DNA of 35,215 nt, from NCBI GenBank assembly GCA_017460835.1, contig JAFUAD010000051.1:1-35215 (forward strand), read 5' to 3'. Both the position numbers and the translations under genes were made by a program. Of this stretch, positions 8,760 through 16,229 are shown piece after piece; position 1 is the stretch's first letter; each line of letters opens with the position of its first letter. A model generated the notes under the pieces. It was not told the origin of the DNA and did no database searches. It worked only from the letters and a program-made list of their open reading frames with translations. Source of the stretch: Oscillospiraceae bacterium (lineage in GTDB: Bacteria; Bacillota; Clostridia; Oscillospirales; Ruminococcaceae).

Positions 8760-9899
8760 TTATAAATCGGAATTCCGCTCGTTGACCAGATGCATCGTCA
8801 GGATCGGGTCATACGAATTGGCACAGTACATCAGCAGGCAGTCAAACGGATGGCAGAAATAAATCTGCGCAAATCCGCAGGAATGCAGAGCGGCATCCGT
8901 TTCCTCATAAAAGTCCAGCAGATTCTGCGTTATCATATCTTTATCCGAATTGGGATTTGTACTGTAGAAATTATAAAAATGCAGCATCATCAGCGTTTTC
9001 CGCAGCAGCTCATAAGACGCTGCCTTGCCGTTGATGATTTTTCCGAGCGTCACATCATTCGGGAGCGATTCGGTAAAGCGTTTCGGAAGCAGCGGCTTTT
9101 CTCCGTCCTTCAGACTGCTCTGATACCGGTAGCCGAACAGCTCCGCGATTGCCGCGCTGTTCAGGCGGTCGCCTGACAGGATATATTTGCTGTCATCATT
9201 CTGAATTGTTTTCTTGAGTTGTTCCAGTTCTTTGAGAATCATCGACCGCGCTTTCTGAAACTGCTGTTCATTGTTGTAGCAGTGCGATGAGAGATACTGC
9301 ATGAATGCCGCATCATCCTCCGTCTGCATGATTTTTGTCATGATCTGCGAGGTCGAGGTGTGCGCATTTTCCTGCGGTACAAATCCGGATGAATTTTTGA
9401 TCATTTCAGCAGCGGAAGCATACGGCTTGTTGTGATAAAAACAATAGCAAAAAACCGCATCCTCGCGGCTTTTCACATTGAACGGAACCGTCAGGAAATG
9501 CTTCTGAAAGAACAGCGCAGTCTGTTTGAAATCCACTTCAAGCGCATAACAAAGCTCGTAATTGTTGATGCGGTTTGTAATGCCGGGGACGGTTCCGTGC
9601 AGCCAGTTCCGCACCGCTTTGGGACAGGGCTTCCGGAGTATTTCTTTGTATCGCCGCTTCACCTCCGCCGACATGACCGCGCTGTCATCCGGCGAACAGG
9701 GAACGCCGAGCTCTGTCAGCCGCTCTGCCAGTCCCTCCAGGAACACCGGACGGTCATTGAGCTCCATAGCACACTGGATTCCTGCCAGAACATCCTCAGC
9801 GGTCTGCGGATTGACCGGCACCCCGAAGCATGCATCGCTGAATATTTCATCGGTGAGATCACCGCGGGTCAGCTCTCTGACCGGATCAATTTTATCCAT
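8760..9899 (-). CDS. Uncharacterised 379-aa protein with a possible HTH
   Basis: The start is the ATG at 9899, preceded by GAGGAGGAG; the open frame extends 59 codons further up but without a ribosome site and through the promoter. Residues about 80-125 (KEILRKPCPKAVRNWLHGTV and what follows) resemble the helix-turn-helix-plus-linker seen in some Clostridia regulators. The rest is helical with scattered Cys, including CYCFYH near 151-156. I do not recognise the family. It is immediately upstream of the kinase/NB-ARC gene in the same direction, so it may regulate or partner that protein. It has a perfect consensus promoter at 9924-9952, separate from the GTPase operon, whose last terminator is at 9965-10000. 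Confidence 0.8.
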   Translation of the reverse strand: MDKIDPVRELTRGDLTDEIFSDACFGVPVNPQTAEDVLAGIQCAMELNDRPVFLEGLAERLTELGVPCSPDDSAVMSAEVKRRYKEILRKPCPKAVRNWLHGTVPGITNRINNYELCYALEVDFKQTALFFQKHFLTVPFNVKSREDAVFCYCFYHNKPYASAAEMIKNSSGFVPQENAHTSTSQIMTKIMQTEDDAAFMQYLSSHCYNNEQQFQKARSMILKELEQLKKTIQNDDSKYILSGDRLNSAAIAELFGYRYQSSLKDGEKPLLPKRFTESLPNDVTLGKIINGKAASYELLRKTLMMLHFYNFYSTNPNSDKDMITQNLLDFYEETDAALHSCGFAQIYFCHPFDCLLMYCANSYDPILTMHLVNERNSDL

Positions 9900-9923
9900 T
9901 TTACTCCTCCTCTCTATATCTTC

Positions 9924-9952
9924 ATTATATCGTTCCGCGGAGCATTTGTCAA
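9924..9952 (-). promoter_or_regulatory. Consensus promoter of the 379-aa gene
   Basis: On the minus strand, TTGACA (9947-9952) is followed after 17 bases by TATAAT (9924-9929). It is placed about 25 bases upstream of the ATG at 9899 and starts transcription of the 379-aa gene and probably the kinase gene. Confidence 0.85.
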
Positions 9953-9964
9953 TACGGAAAATCG

Positions 9965-10000
9965 CCGGACAGCAGAAAGCATTACACCTCTGCTGCCCGG
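9965..10000 (-). terminator. Intrinsic terminator after the 65-aa gene
   Basis: On the minus strand CCGGGCAGCAGA pairs with TCTGCTGTCCGG (one mismatched pair), with a 12-base loop, and is followed by CGATTTTCC. It closes the upstream transcription unit just before the promoter at 9924-9952. Confidence 0.65.
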
Positions 10001-10012
10001 CTTTGGATGGCT

Positions 10013-10210
10013 TTATTCTTTTACGCGGCTTCGGGCATCGTTCCATTTTTCCGCATCCAGCGGCTGATTCAGCCATTTTTCAAAGATTTCACTCTTTTCC
10101 CATAGCGGTTTGTCCTCAAATCTCAGCTTCAGATCCCACATTGCGTAGCGGTAAATTGCGAAAAGGTCCTGTCTCGAACAGTATGTCAGAAAAAACTCTC
10201 GGTTTGTCAT
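10013..10210 (-). CDS. Small uncharacterised protein (65 aa)
   Basis: The ATG at 10210 follows GAGAGGAG. The product is short, polar and aromatic-rich (EFFLTYCSRQDLFAIYRYAM, then WDLKLRF and WLNQPL), with no membrane span or metal motif. It is the last gene before the terminator at 9965-10000. The 163 bases between it and the next gene upstream hold a possible -10 (TATACT on the minus strand) but no convincing -35. Function unknown. Confidence 0.65.
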   Translation of the reverse strand: MTNREFFLTYCSRQDLFAIYRYAMWDLKLRFEDKPLWEKSEIFEKWLNQPLDAEKWNDARSRVKE

Positions 10211-10373
10211 GGCATCGCTCCTCTCTGCATTCAGACGGTTTCCGTTGAAACGGTCGGTGATAACAGTATACTGCATTGCGGAGCGATCAAATAAAAATGG
10301 ATTCCAATTGTGCGAAAATCAGTTCATTTTCACGCACACATTTCTTCAGACTGTTCAGATTTACGGTGTTTTC

Positions 10374-10601
10374 TCACCGTATCATCCGCCATTTGGTATA
10401 TTTTGCGCACTGACATGGCTGTGAAGGAAATGTCGAGGCTCGTTTCATTTCACACATAGCGCCCCGATTGGACATACTTGTAGCTGCATTGCCATTGTTC
10501 GTTAATTCACGAGCGCCCATCCAGTATTCGCAGCTGACGCAGAGCTTTTCCCCGGTGTTCGGAAACGATGTCACCTTTCCGTTCTGGCCGATCATTGCCA
10601 T
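10374..10601 (-). CDS. Small Cys-rich protein (75 aa), putative metal binder
   Basis: The start has a strong AAGGAGGGA seven bases before the ATG at 10601. The product carries CVSCEYW near residues 21-27, then a Cys in AMCEMKRA and CQC near the end, so five Cys that could hold zinc. It lies 15 bases downstream of the coiled-coil gene in the GTPase operon. The family is not recognised; a treble-clef or rubredoxin-like knuckle is possible. Confidence 0.75.
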   Translation of the reverse strand: MAMIGQNGKVTSFPNTGEKLCVSCEYWMGARELTNNGNAATSMSNRGAMCEMKRASTFPSQPCQCAKYTKWRMIR

Positions 10602-10616
10602 ATAAATCCCTCCTTA

Positions 10617-11381
10617 TCATTCCTCTGCATATGAGTCGATAATCACGTCTTCCGTATTCTTCATGCTAATTACAGCATTGGGCGACATCACGGTCGTTCC
10701 GATTGCAGCAGTCAGCGGCGAGAGTGACTCCATCACAGCATCCATACCCTTAGCCATCAGTGCATCCGTATTCTGATTCAGCCTCTTCAGATCTTCTGAT
10801 AGCTCCACGATAAACTTTCCTGCTGTCTCTACCATGCTGCGCCGCTCGGACATAATATCATCACGCAGCATACTGAATGTTTCCGGATCTGTTTCGGCAA
10901 ACATCTCTTTTGCTTCTTTCAGCTCCAGTATTGACTGCTGTTTCGCCTCATCCTGAATGGCACGGTATGCATTTGTTTTCTCCAGTACAAGGTCATTTGC
11001 ACGCTTCCGCATCTCCAAGGACATCGCTCCGATGCTCTCAACAATATCTCTTGTTGCAGCAGCCAGCTCCGTCTGATATTGCTTAACGGCAGCAACCAGT
11101 CTGTCCCGCCGGGCATCCTCCTGTTCGTTGATAAACTGATCTATCTCCGCATTCCATTTCCGCTCATCGGCACGGAGTGTTGCAGCCTCACGCTCACGCA
11201 GTGCCTCCAGCTCGATCTCCGCCTTTGTCCGGTCCGCCTCGATCTCTGCAAGATTCCGCTCCTTTTGCATATCCCGCTTGTGCTCCATGCGCCGCAGCGG
11301 CTCATGAACCCAGTCGCAGATCAGCTCGACCGGCTTATAGAGAATATCATCCAGTTTATCAAACATATCAAGCAGTGCCAT
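10617..11381 (-). CDS. Coiled-coil protein of the GTPase operon (254 aa)
   Basis: The ATG at 11381 follows GAGGAGG, one base after the stop of the preceding gene, so translation is coupled. The product opens with an amphipathic segment (MALLDMFDKLDDILYKPVEL), followed by a long Glu/Arg/Ala-rich coiled coil (about residues 30-210) and a short C-terminal segment with VMSPNAVISM. There is no signal peptide and no catalytic motif. It may be a scaffold or filament-like partner of the two GTPases upstream; that role is inferred from operon context. Confidence 0.82.
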   Translation of the reverse strand: MALLDMFDKLDDILYKPVELICDWVHEPLRRMEHKRDMQKERNLAEIEADRTKAEIELEALREREAATLRADERKWNAEIDQFINEQEDARRDRLVAAVKQYQTELAAATRDIVESIGAMSLEMRKRANDLVLEKTNAYRAIQDEAKQQSILELKEAKEMFAETDPETFSMLRDDIMSERRSMVETAGKFIVELSEDLKRLNQNTDALMAKGMDAVMESLSPLTAAIGTTVMSPNAVISMKNTEDVIIDSYAEE

Positions 11382-11382
11382 C

Positions 11383-11871
11383 TTATTCCTCCTCTTTTTT
11401 AGATTTTGCCTGTTCTATCAGCTTTTTGTAATGATATTTATGCTTTTTGAGATTCACCTGAAGCTGATTGCTTCTTTCATCCCACGCATCGGAGCATTCA
11501 ATAAGCTGATTCACCGATGCAAGCTGTGCTTTCAGTAATTCCGAGAGGGAAGCTGAAGCATTCGCTTCATCGTCCTGCGCTTTCTGCATCAACTCTGAAA
11601 AGTATGAGGCAAAAAATACAGTCAGCTCCCTCTGTTCCTTTTTGCTTTTTCCGCGCAGGAAATATGCCATTTGATCCCAGTGCTGATCGAGCCATTCCAG
11701 CAGATATGCTTCATAGTAAAGGGCGCGAACCTTTCCGGAATCCGGCTCATGCAGTCCGTTGTAAAGGCCGGAGTAGTGCCGGATGATATCTTCATACAAT
11801 TTTTCCCGCTGCGCCTTCATGATCCGCAGTGAAATCTGCACATTGCTGCGATAGTCCTCCGTCAGTTTCAT
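11383..11871 (-). CDS. Helical protein of the GTPase operon (162 aa)
   Basis: The ATG at 11871 overlaps the stop of the previous gene by four bases (ATGA), a mark of a coupled operon. The product is all-helical, with a Trp/Tyr-rich middle (EAYLLEWLDQHWDQMAYFL) and a strongly basic C-terminus (KKHKYHYKKLIEQAKSKKEE). I do not recognise a family and see no transmembrane span. Confidence 0.8.
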   Translation of the reverse strand: MKLTEDYRSNVQISLRIMKAQREKLYEDIIRHYSGLYNGLHEPDSGKVRALYYEAYLLEWLDQHWDQMAYFLRGKSKKEQRELTVFFASYFSELMQKAQDDEANASASLSELLKAQLASVNQLIECSDAWDERSNQLQVNLKKHKYHYKKLIEQAKSKKEEE

Positions 11872-12248
11872 CGCTGCACCTGTCCCATCGTTTCCTGAAG
11901 CTTCACTTCAAATTCACTGAGATTTTTTGTAATGTAATGCGATATCAGCTTCTCACTGATCTGAAAGCTCTTTTCCATATTCTCCTGAAGCATCGAAAGC
12001 CATTCCGAACGGATCTCAGGCTGAACTTCATCCGCCTCCAGTTCTGCACGAATCGCAGGAAGCTGCTTCAGATAGAATTCCTCCCGCTCTGCCCGAAGTG
12101 CCTCCATCATATTTTCGATTGCTTCGATGTCCTCACGGTACACGCGCAGCAGCCTCATAAACTGCTCCTCGCAGGAAATGACAGCTTCTGCGGTGGTTGT
12201 TGCAGCAGCAACTTTTTTCTTACCGAAGCCGTACATCAGGTCGCCCAT
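11868..12248 (-). CDS. Helical protein of the GTPase operon (126 aa)
   Basis: The ATG at 12248 is preceded by AAGGGGTGATC. The product starts MGDLMYGFGKKKVAAATTTA and continues as two or three long helices (coiled-coil type, Glu-rich). It overlaps the next gene by four bases, and its length and composition resemble that neighbour, so the pair may form a hetero-oligomer. No known family recognised. Confidence 0.8.
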   Translation of the reverse strand: MGDLMYGFGKKKVAAATTTAEAVISCEEQFMRLLRVYREDIEAIENMMEALRAEREEFYLKQLPAIRAELEADEVQPEIRSEWLSMLQENMEKSFQISEKLISHYITKNLSEFEVKLQETMGQVQR

Positions 12249-12254
12249 GTGCGA

Positions 12255-12617
12255 TCACCCCTTTATTTCAATGACGATCTTTTTTTTGCCGATATTGAAT
12301 GATCTGATTCGTCTGGTTTTAAGCCCGCTGAGATATTTCAGAAAGCTCGCTATTCCTGCCGCATACTGCGCGGAAGTCGGAATCTCAAAATAGATCCGCA
12401 TATCTGCATCATACTGAAGCGGATGATTCCAATAACTGAGAATCTGAAATATCTTTTTCTCAGTCTCTAACGAATCACTCTGATCAGGATAACCAGAATA
12501 ATCAGGGCTGCTGCCGCGGCCAGCAATACCGGGATCAGGCTGCCTCTGCGGGGTGATTTGTCCTTGCTGCGCGGATCGGAGGATTCCGTTTTTTTTTGAG
12601 CCCCGTAAGAACCCCAG
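12255..12617 (-). CDS. Open frame overlapping the 337-aa gene's end: startless small gene or -1 frameshift extension
   Basis: The frame is open from 12617 to a TGA at 12255-12257. Its last 75 codons, in the 210-base gap after the 337-aa gene, read like a real protein: ETEKKIFQILSYWNHPLQYD, then MRIYFEIP and FLKYLSGL, ending KKKIVIEIKG. No ATG, GTG or TTG occurs before an internal ATG that would leave only 48 residues without a good ribosome site. The frame is -1 relative to the 337-aa gene, and a run of nine A (T at 12589-12597 on the plus strand) lies where the two frames overlap. A -1 slip there would replace the membrane tail of the 337-aa protein by this domain. Alternatives are a rare start codon such as ATT, or a sequencing error. 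Shown as an open frame; the true extent is unknown. Confidence 0.45.
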   Translation of the reverse strand: MGFLRGSKKNGILRSAQQGQITPQRQPDPGIAGRGSSPDYSGYPDQSDSLETEKKIFQILSYWNHPLQYDADMRIYFEIPTSAQYAAGIASFLKYLSGLKTRRIRSFNIGKKKIVIEIKG

Positions 12618-13480
12618 TCATTTGGCTGGAACCGTTCACGCGGCGGCTGCTCGGTCTGCTGCGGGGCACGCCTGATCTGCACAGAACCGTCATCAGTCTG
12701 CCGAAGCACAGATGAACGCGGAGCAGTCTCCGCCGGCTTCGCAATGCTGATCTTTGGCGCTGATTTCAATGATTCATACAGCTCCTCAGAAACAACTGTT
12801 GTTCTGAACTGCGTTTTTTCCCAGAAGGATCTTTTTTCGATCTCCGTCATCAAGGAGTCGTCAGCACCGCTGAGAATCCGATGGAACATATCATCCAGAA
12901 TTTGCTGACGGTTCGCATCAAAATCCGCTTGCCGGATGACATTGTGCGTGCCGATCGTTACACTCTGCGGGACAAATCCGGCGTTGTATTTCTTTTCATC
13001 CAGCTCAAGCGGCGGGAATTCCAGCTTCTCTGAAGCTGTTTCCTGCACACTTGCCCATTGATGCCGCAGATATTCCAGATAAATATGCCAGTACCGCTCC
13101 GTTGTCACATCCGGGATGCAGTCTGCCTGAACCTCGCTTTTGGGGATTGCGACACCGATAAAGCACGCGATTTTTCTGCCCTTGCAGTCATGCAGATACG
13201 CTTCTGCTTCGGATGAAACATCCTCCGGAACATATGCCGCACCGCTTGCCCTGACAAGTGCAAACAGTGTTTTGCTGATTGCGGTCAATCCGCCGCAGAT
13301 GAAATAATCTCCGACCGCAAATGCAGAGTAGCGGATGCCCTCCAGAAAATCCGGCTCAAACAACGCATCCCCCACATATTTCAATGCGGTCTGATAATCA
13401 AGATCTGCCGGTCGTGTCAGAAAATCGGAAACAAAGTCAAAATTCAGGGTTCTGCTGTAAATCAACGGATATGCTTTCAT
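12467..13480 (-). CDS. Tail-anchored GTPase-operon protein, possibly GAP1-like (337 aa)
   Basis: The ATG at 13480 follows GAGGTGATAAA. Residues 1-230 form a mixed domain opening MKAYPLIYSRTLNFDFVSDF and containing GIRYSAFAVGDYFICGG. This loosely recalls the GTPase-associated (GAP1) proteins that accompany double-GTPase systems, but I cannot confirm it. Residues 240-312 are a Pro/Gln/Arg/Ser-rich linker. The last 24 residues are a hydrophobic helix ending in RVIR, so the protein is probably anchored in the membrane by its C-terminus with the domain in the cytoplasm. A nine-A run (minus strand) within the linker is a potential slippage site (see 12255-12617). It lies just downstream of the second GTPase gene. 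Confidence 0.82.
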   Translation of the reverse strand: MKAYPLIYSRTLNFDFVSDFLTRPADLDYQTALKYVGDALFEPDFLEGIRYSAFAVGDYFICGGLTAISKTLFALVRASGAAYVPEDVSSEAEAYLHDCKGRKIACFIGVAIPKSEVQADCIPDVTTERYWHIYLEYLRHQWASVQETASEKLEFPPLELDEKKYNAGFVPQSVTIGTHNVIRQADFDANRQQILDDMFHRILSGADDSLMTEIEKRSFWEKTQFRTTVVSEELYESLKSAPKISIAKPAETAPRSSVLRQTDDGSVQIRRAPQQTEQPPRERFQPNDWGSYGAQKKTESSDPRSKDKSPRRGSLIPVLLAAAAALIILVILIRVIR

Positions 13481-13496
13481 TTTATCACCTCATTCA

Positions 13497-14552
13497 TTAT
13501 AAATTGACTATTTCTGCGGCATCAAATTCCCGTTCGATTCCGTCCTCATACATCGTAATCTGCCGGCTGTCCCGCAGCAATTGTGACGAGACCGCCTGCA
13601 TCAGCTTTTTATAATGCATCAGCAGTTCAGAATTAGAACGGATTGTTTCCTGCGCAGATTCAATCGCGCGAAGCTGTCCGGAAATATCAGAGCCGTTCAG
13701 CAATCTGCCAAGCCAGCCCCGGTTGTTAATCTGGTTAATCTGACTCTGATTTACGGCAATGCTTCCTCTGTTTCGCCTTTCCTCATCCTCGATTTCTCTC
13801 TTTAAGGACAGACAGAAATTAAGGAACTGATGATATATCCCGATAAAGAACGGCAAATGCATCCCGATCGGTTCCACATCACCGGAGTAATTGTCTTCTG
13901 CGATCCCTTCGCCGAGTGAAACCATCGTAACATAAAACCGAATGTCCTTGCACATCAGCATATCAAAACACTCATGCATAATTTGCGTAATGTTATAATT
14001 GCTCCAGTAATCCGATACAAGATCGCCTTTCGTAATGACAAATACAATCGGCGGAACCGTATCCGGGTGAGATTCAGTATATTCGTTCAGGTACGCATTC
14101 AGTGTTCTGACATTTTTCTTCAGATTGCGGATTCCGACAGCAGGATCATCCTCGCAGAACAATTCTCCGTCAAGAAACAGATAAAGTACGGTTGATTGTT
14201 CAATTGATTCCGTCAGAGCCTGATAGGATTCCGGATTGTTTTCTCGTGCGCGGAGCGTACCCCCTGCATAATCAATCCAGTTAAAGGTCATAATATCCTT
14301 CAGTGCATATTTTAGCTTGAACTGATAATCGGATACCTCAGTCAGTCCGGTACCGGCCGGAAATCGCTCCTGCCCGTTTCCGTCGTCCAGTTGATCCATC
14401 CATGTTTCCAGCTTTGATACGGAATCGCCGTCCGCTTTCAGCGAAAAGCCCTTGTAGCCTGTGATCATCTGATAATACATACCGAGAACATAGCAGGTCT
14501 TCCCGCATCCTGACATTCCGAGTGCTGTAAATCTTGTATTTGTGCTTGCCAT
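13497..14552 (-). CDS. Second GTPase of the operon (351 aa)
   Basis: The ATG at 14552 follows AAAGGA, five bases after the stop of the membrane GTPase. P-loop GMSGCGKT is at 12-19, a G3-like WIDYAGG at 92-98, and a G4-like TKGD at 174-177 after the hydrophobic strand IVFVI. The C-terminal 110 residues are helical with a Gln/Asn-rich stretch and no membrane span. The order of P-loop, DxxG-like and xKxD motifs makes it a TRAFAC-type GTPase. Adjacency to another GTPase matches the double-GTPase (DO-GTPase) arrangement proposed for bacterial conflict systems, so it may be the soluble partner. The specific family is an inference. Confidence 0.85.
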   Translation of the reverse strand: MASTNTRFTALGMSGCGKTCYVLGMYYQMITGYKGFSLKADGDSVSKLETWMDQLDDGNGQERFPAGTGLTEVSDYQFKLKYALKDIMTFNWIDYAGGTLRARENNPESYQALTESIEQSTVLYLFLDGELFCEDDPAVGIRNLKKNVRTLNAYLNEYTESHPDTVPPIVFVITKGDLVSDYWSNYNITQIMHECFDMLMCKDIRFYVTMVSLGEGIAEDNYSGDVEPIGMHLPFFIGIYHQFLNFCLSLKREIEDEERRNRGSIAVNQSQINQINNRGWLGRLLNGSDISGQLRAIESAQETIRSNSELLMHYKKLMQAVSSQLLRDSRQITMYEDGIEREFDAAEIVNL

Positions 14553-14557
14553 TTTTC

Positions 14558-15922
14558 TTATCCTTTCCGAACTGCATTATCATAAAACTGTACCAGTTCA
14601 TCTTTATATCTGACCTGCTTCGGGATATTCTGCATGACAGCCCGCTTCTCCTCAAGGCTGTCCGCCAGCTTTCCCGAAAGCAGATACCATCCAACATAAA
14701 GTGCAACAAAGATAACCCCCCGCACACCGAAGCTGACCATAAAGCCGCCGAGCACGCCGATCACACCGAGTATCTTTGCAGCCTTGTTCTCAACAAACAG
14801 CGCAACGGCTCCCCAGAAAGCCCCGCCTATGATGCCGCCGAGTAAGGATTGATCCTCATTTTCCGGAAACAGAAGTGCTGTCACGACCATAATTCCAAAG
14901 AGAATCAATGCAACCACAGTATTAATCTTCTTCATTTTTTCATGCCAGTACGTCTGGAAATACCCTTCCTCTCTCGATGCATCATAGGAATAGGCGACAT
15001 TGTCAAAGCCGCCTGCCAGCATCGCCTGATTTTTCAGCATCAGCCTGTGAAGGGATATTCCGAAATGGCGCATCGACAAATCTGTTGCAGGGTTGAAGAG
15101 CTGCGAGGATAATCCGGATTCCTCCTGATTCAAGCTCTGTATCTGCTGCCTGAGCTCCTGAATCACAGACCGGCTCTTAAACCGTTTATTGCTTTCAATC
15201 CGGTATTTATTCGACAACTGACTGCGGCGTTCCTGAACCTTTTTGAGCTTCACAGATACCGCTCCGGATACGGTTTCCTGAACATTCCGATATTGACAGA
15301 ACATCAGAGACAGAACAGCAACCAAAGGAGTTCGTACACTTGTATCCGACAGAAGAATCAGCGGCTTCGTCATCTCGGATACAAGTCCACCGAATGCAGA
15401 TTCCACAATACGCCCGAACTTTTGACGTCCTTCATCGTTCAGATACGAGACCAGATATGTGCTGACCTTTGAGGCGACAAATAATAATTCCGGCGCTTGT
15501 CCGTCATGTGCATCGGCATAATCCGAAACGAGCGGAACAATGATACGGGCATATTTCTTTCGGATCGTTTTTTCAATCATATCCTCCTGTTCAGATTGAA
15601 ACCATGCCCCGTCCAGCATAATAATCCAGGAGCTTTTTGTCAGCAGCGAGCGGTACATTTTCTCCCGTTCCGCATCATTTTCCTCATTTTTTTGCAGAAG
15701 CTCACCGGGGTATTCCGTTACGGACACCGTATGCTGCTCCGATCCGTCAATGGATACAGGATAAACCTTCTCAGCAAACGGTCGGTTCTCATCGGGATGT
15801 AATATTGTCGGCTCCCCGATACTGAGCCTCGGCACAAACATCTCTTTATCACGCTCAAAGGCTTCGATCAACGCAGTTTTTCCGGAAGACGGAAGCCCAA
15901 GTACGGCAATATTCAGATTCAT
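14558..15922 (-). CDS. Membrane GTPase, first GTPase of the operon (454 aa)
   Basis: The start is the ATG at 15922 with GAGAGGGG; an in-frame TTG at 15937 lies too close to that site. P-loop GLPSSGKT is at 9-16, a G3-like TEYPGE at 69-74, and ASKVS at 149-153 takes the place of the G4 NKxD motif. Residues 215-275 form a basic coiled coil. After about residue 325 come three to four transmembrane helices, including VVALILFGIMVVTALLF and a Gly-rich pair, then a basic tail. It is thus a GTPase anchored at the inner face of the membrane. It is co-transcribed with the second GTPase; the pair probably signal to each other. Confidence 0.85.
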   Translation of the reverse strand: MNLNIAVLGLPSSGKTALIEAFERDKEMFVPRLSIGEPTILHPDENRPFAEKVYPVSIDGSEQHTVSVTEYPGELLQKNEENDAEREKMYRSLLTKSSWIIMLDGAWFQSEQEDMIEKTIRKKYARIIVPLVSDYADAHDGQAPELLFVASKVSTYLVSYLNDEGRQKFGRIVESAFGGLVSEMTKPLILLSDTSVRTPLVAVLSLMFCQYRNVQETVSGAVSVKLKKVQERRSQLSNKYRIESNKRFKSRSVIQELRQQIQSLNQEESGLSSQLFNPATDLSMRHFGISLHRLMLKNQAMLAGGFDNVAYSYDASREEGYFQTYWHEKMKKINTVVALILFGIMVVTALLFPENEDQSLLGGIIGGAFWGAVALFVENKAAKILGVIGVLGGFMVSFGVRGVIFVALYVGWYLLSGKLADSLEEKRAVMQNIPKQVRYKDELVQFYDNAVRKG

Positions 15923-15940
15923 ATATTCCCCTCTCAAATA

Positions 15941-16108
15941 CTAGTCATCGGAGTGTGTTTGTATTTGACGCGGCGGAACAGGATGCGTTTTTCGTCCCGT
16001 CAGCACACACTCTCTGCAAGGACTGATAATGCAGCGATTCTTGCCGTGCCGATACGGACAGCGGATACATTTTATCCGGAATAATACCGGTCTCATCTTT
16101 CTTCTCAT
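15941..16108 (-). CDS. Cys-rich microprotein at the head of the GTPase operon (55 aa)
   Basis: The ATG at 16108 lies 18 bases before the start of the membrane GTPase at the other end of the gene, after GGTGAAAATC preceded by AAAGGAA. The product is very basic and contains CIRCPYRHGKNRC, SPCREC and a His near residue 42, that is, five Cys and two His in 30 residues, so it probably binds zinc. Another frame across the same bases (15945-16139) has no ribosome site and a random composition. Operon position suggests it is a small regulator or cofactor-binding subunit. No family recognised. Confidence 0.6.
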   Translation of the reverse strand: MRRKMRPVLFRIKCIRCPYRHGKNRCIISPCRECVLTGRKTHPVPPRQIQTHSDD

Positions 16109-16180
16109 GATTTTCACCAATTCCTTTGTTTATACTCAAAAAACGGTGGTATAATAAATGATATACGGTTCAAATCAGCA

Positions 16181-16202
16181 CTTTCGCAAAGTTCGGCAAT
16201 TT
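16181..16202 (-). repeat. 22-bp inverted repeat, left copy, flanking the recombinase gene
   Basis: On the minus strand it reads AAATTGCCGAA, C, TTTGCGAAAG. It matches the sequence at 17536-17557 on the plus strand at 21 of 22 positions. The shared centre TGCCGA is flanked by partly complementary arms, the layout of a tyrosine recombinase core site. Confidence 0.65.
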
Positions 16203-16229
16203 CGGAAAACAATTCCGTTTCTTTCGGAT

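Noticed and set aside
10362-10381. Hairpin ACGGTG/CACCGT at the end of the 75-aa gene
   Set aside because: Short stem without a T tail and partly within the coding region, so not called as a terminator.
12535-12744. 69-codon minus-strand frame in the linker of the 337-aa gene
   Set aside because: It is the third frame of the same region, highly basic, and ends without extending past the gene; the -1 frame at 12255 is the only one with plausible coding content.
15945-16139. 64-codon minus-strand frame overlapping the 55-aa gene
   Set aside because: No ribosome site; composition is random, whereas the other frame has a Cys/His pattern and a start site.
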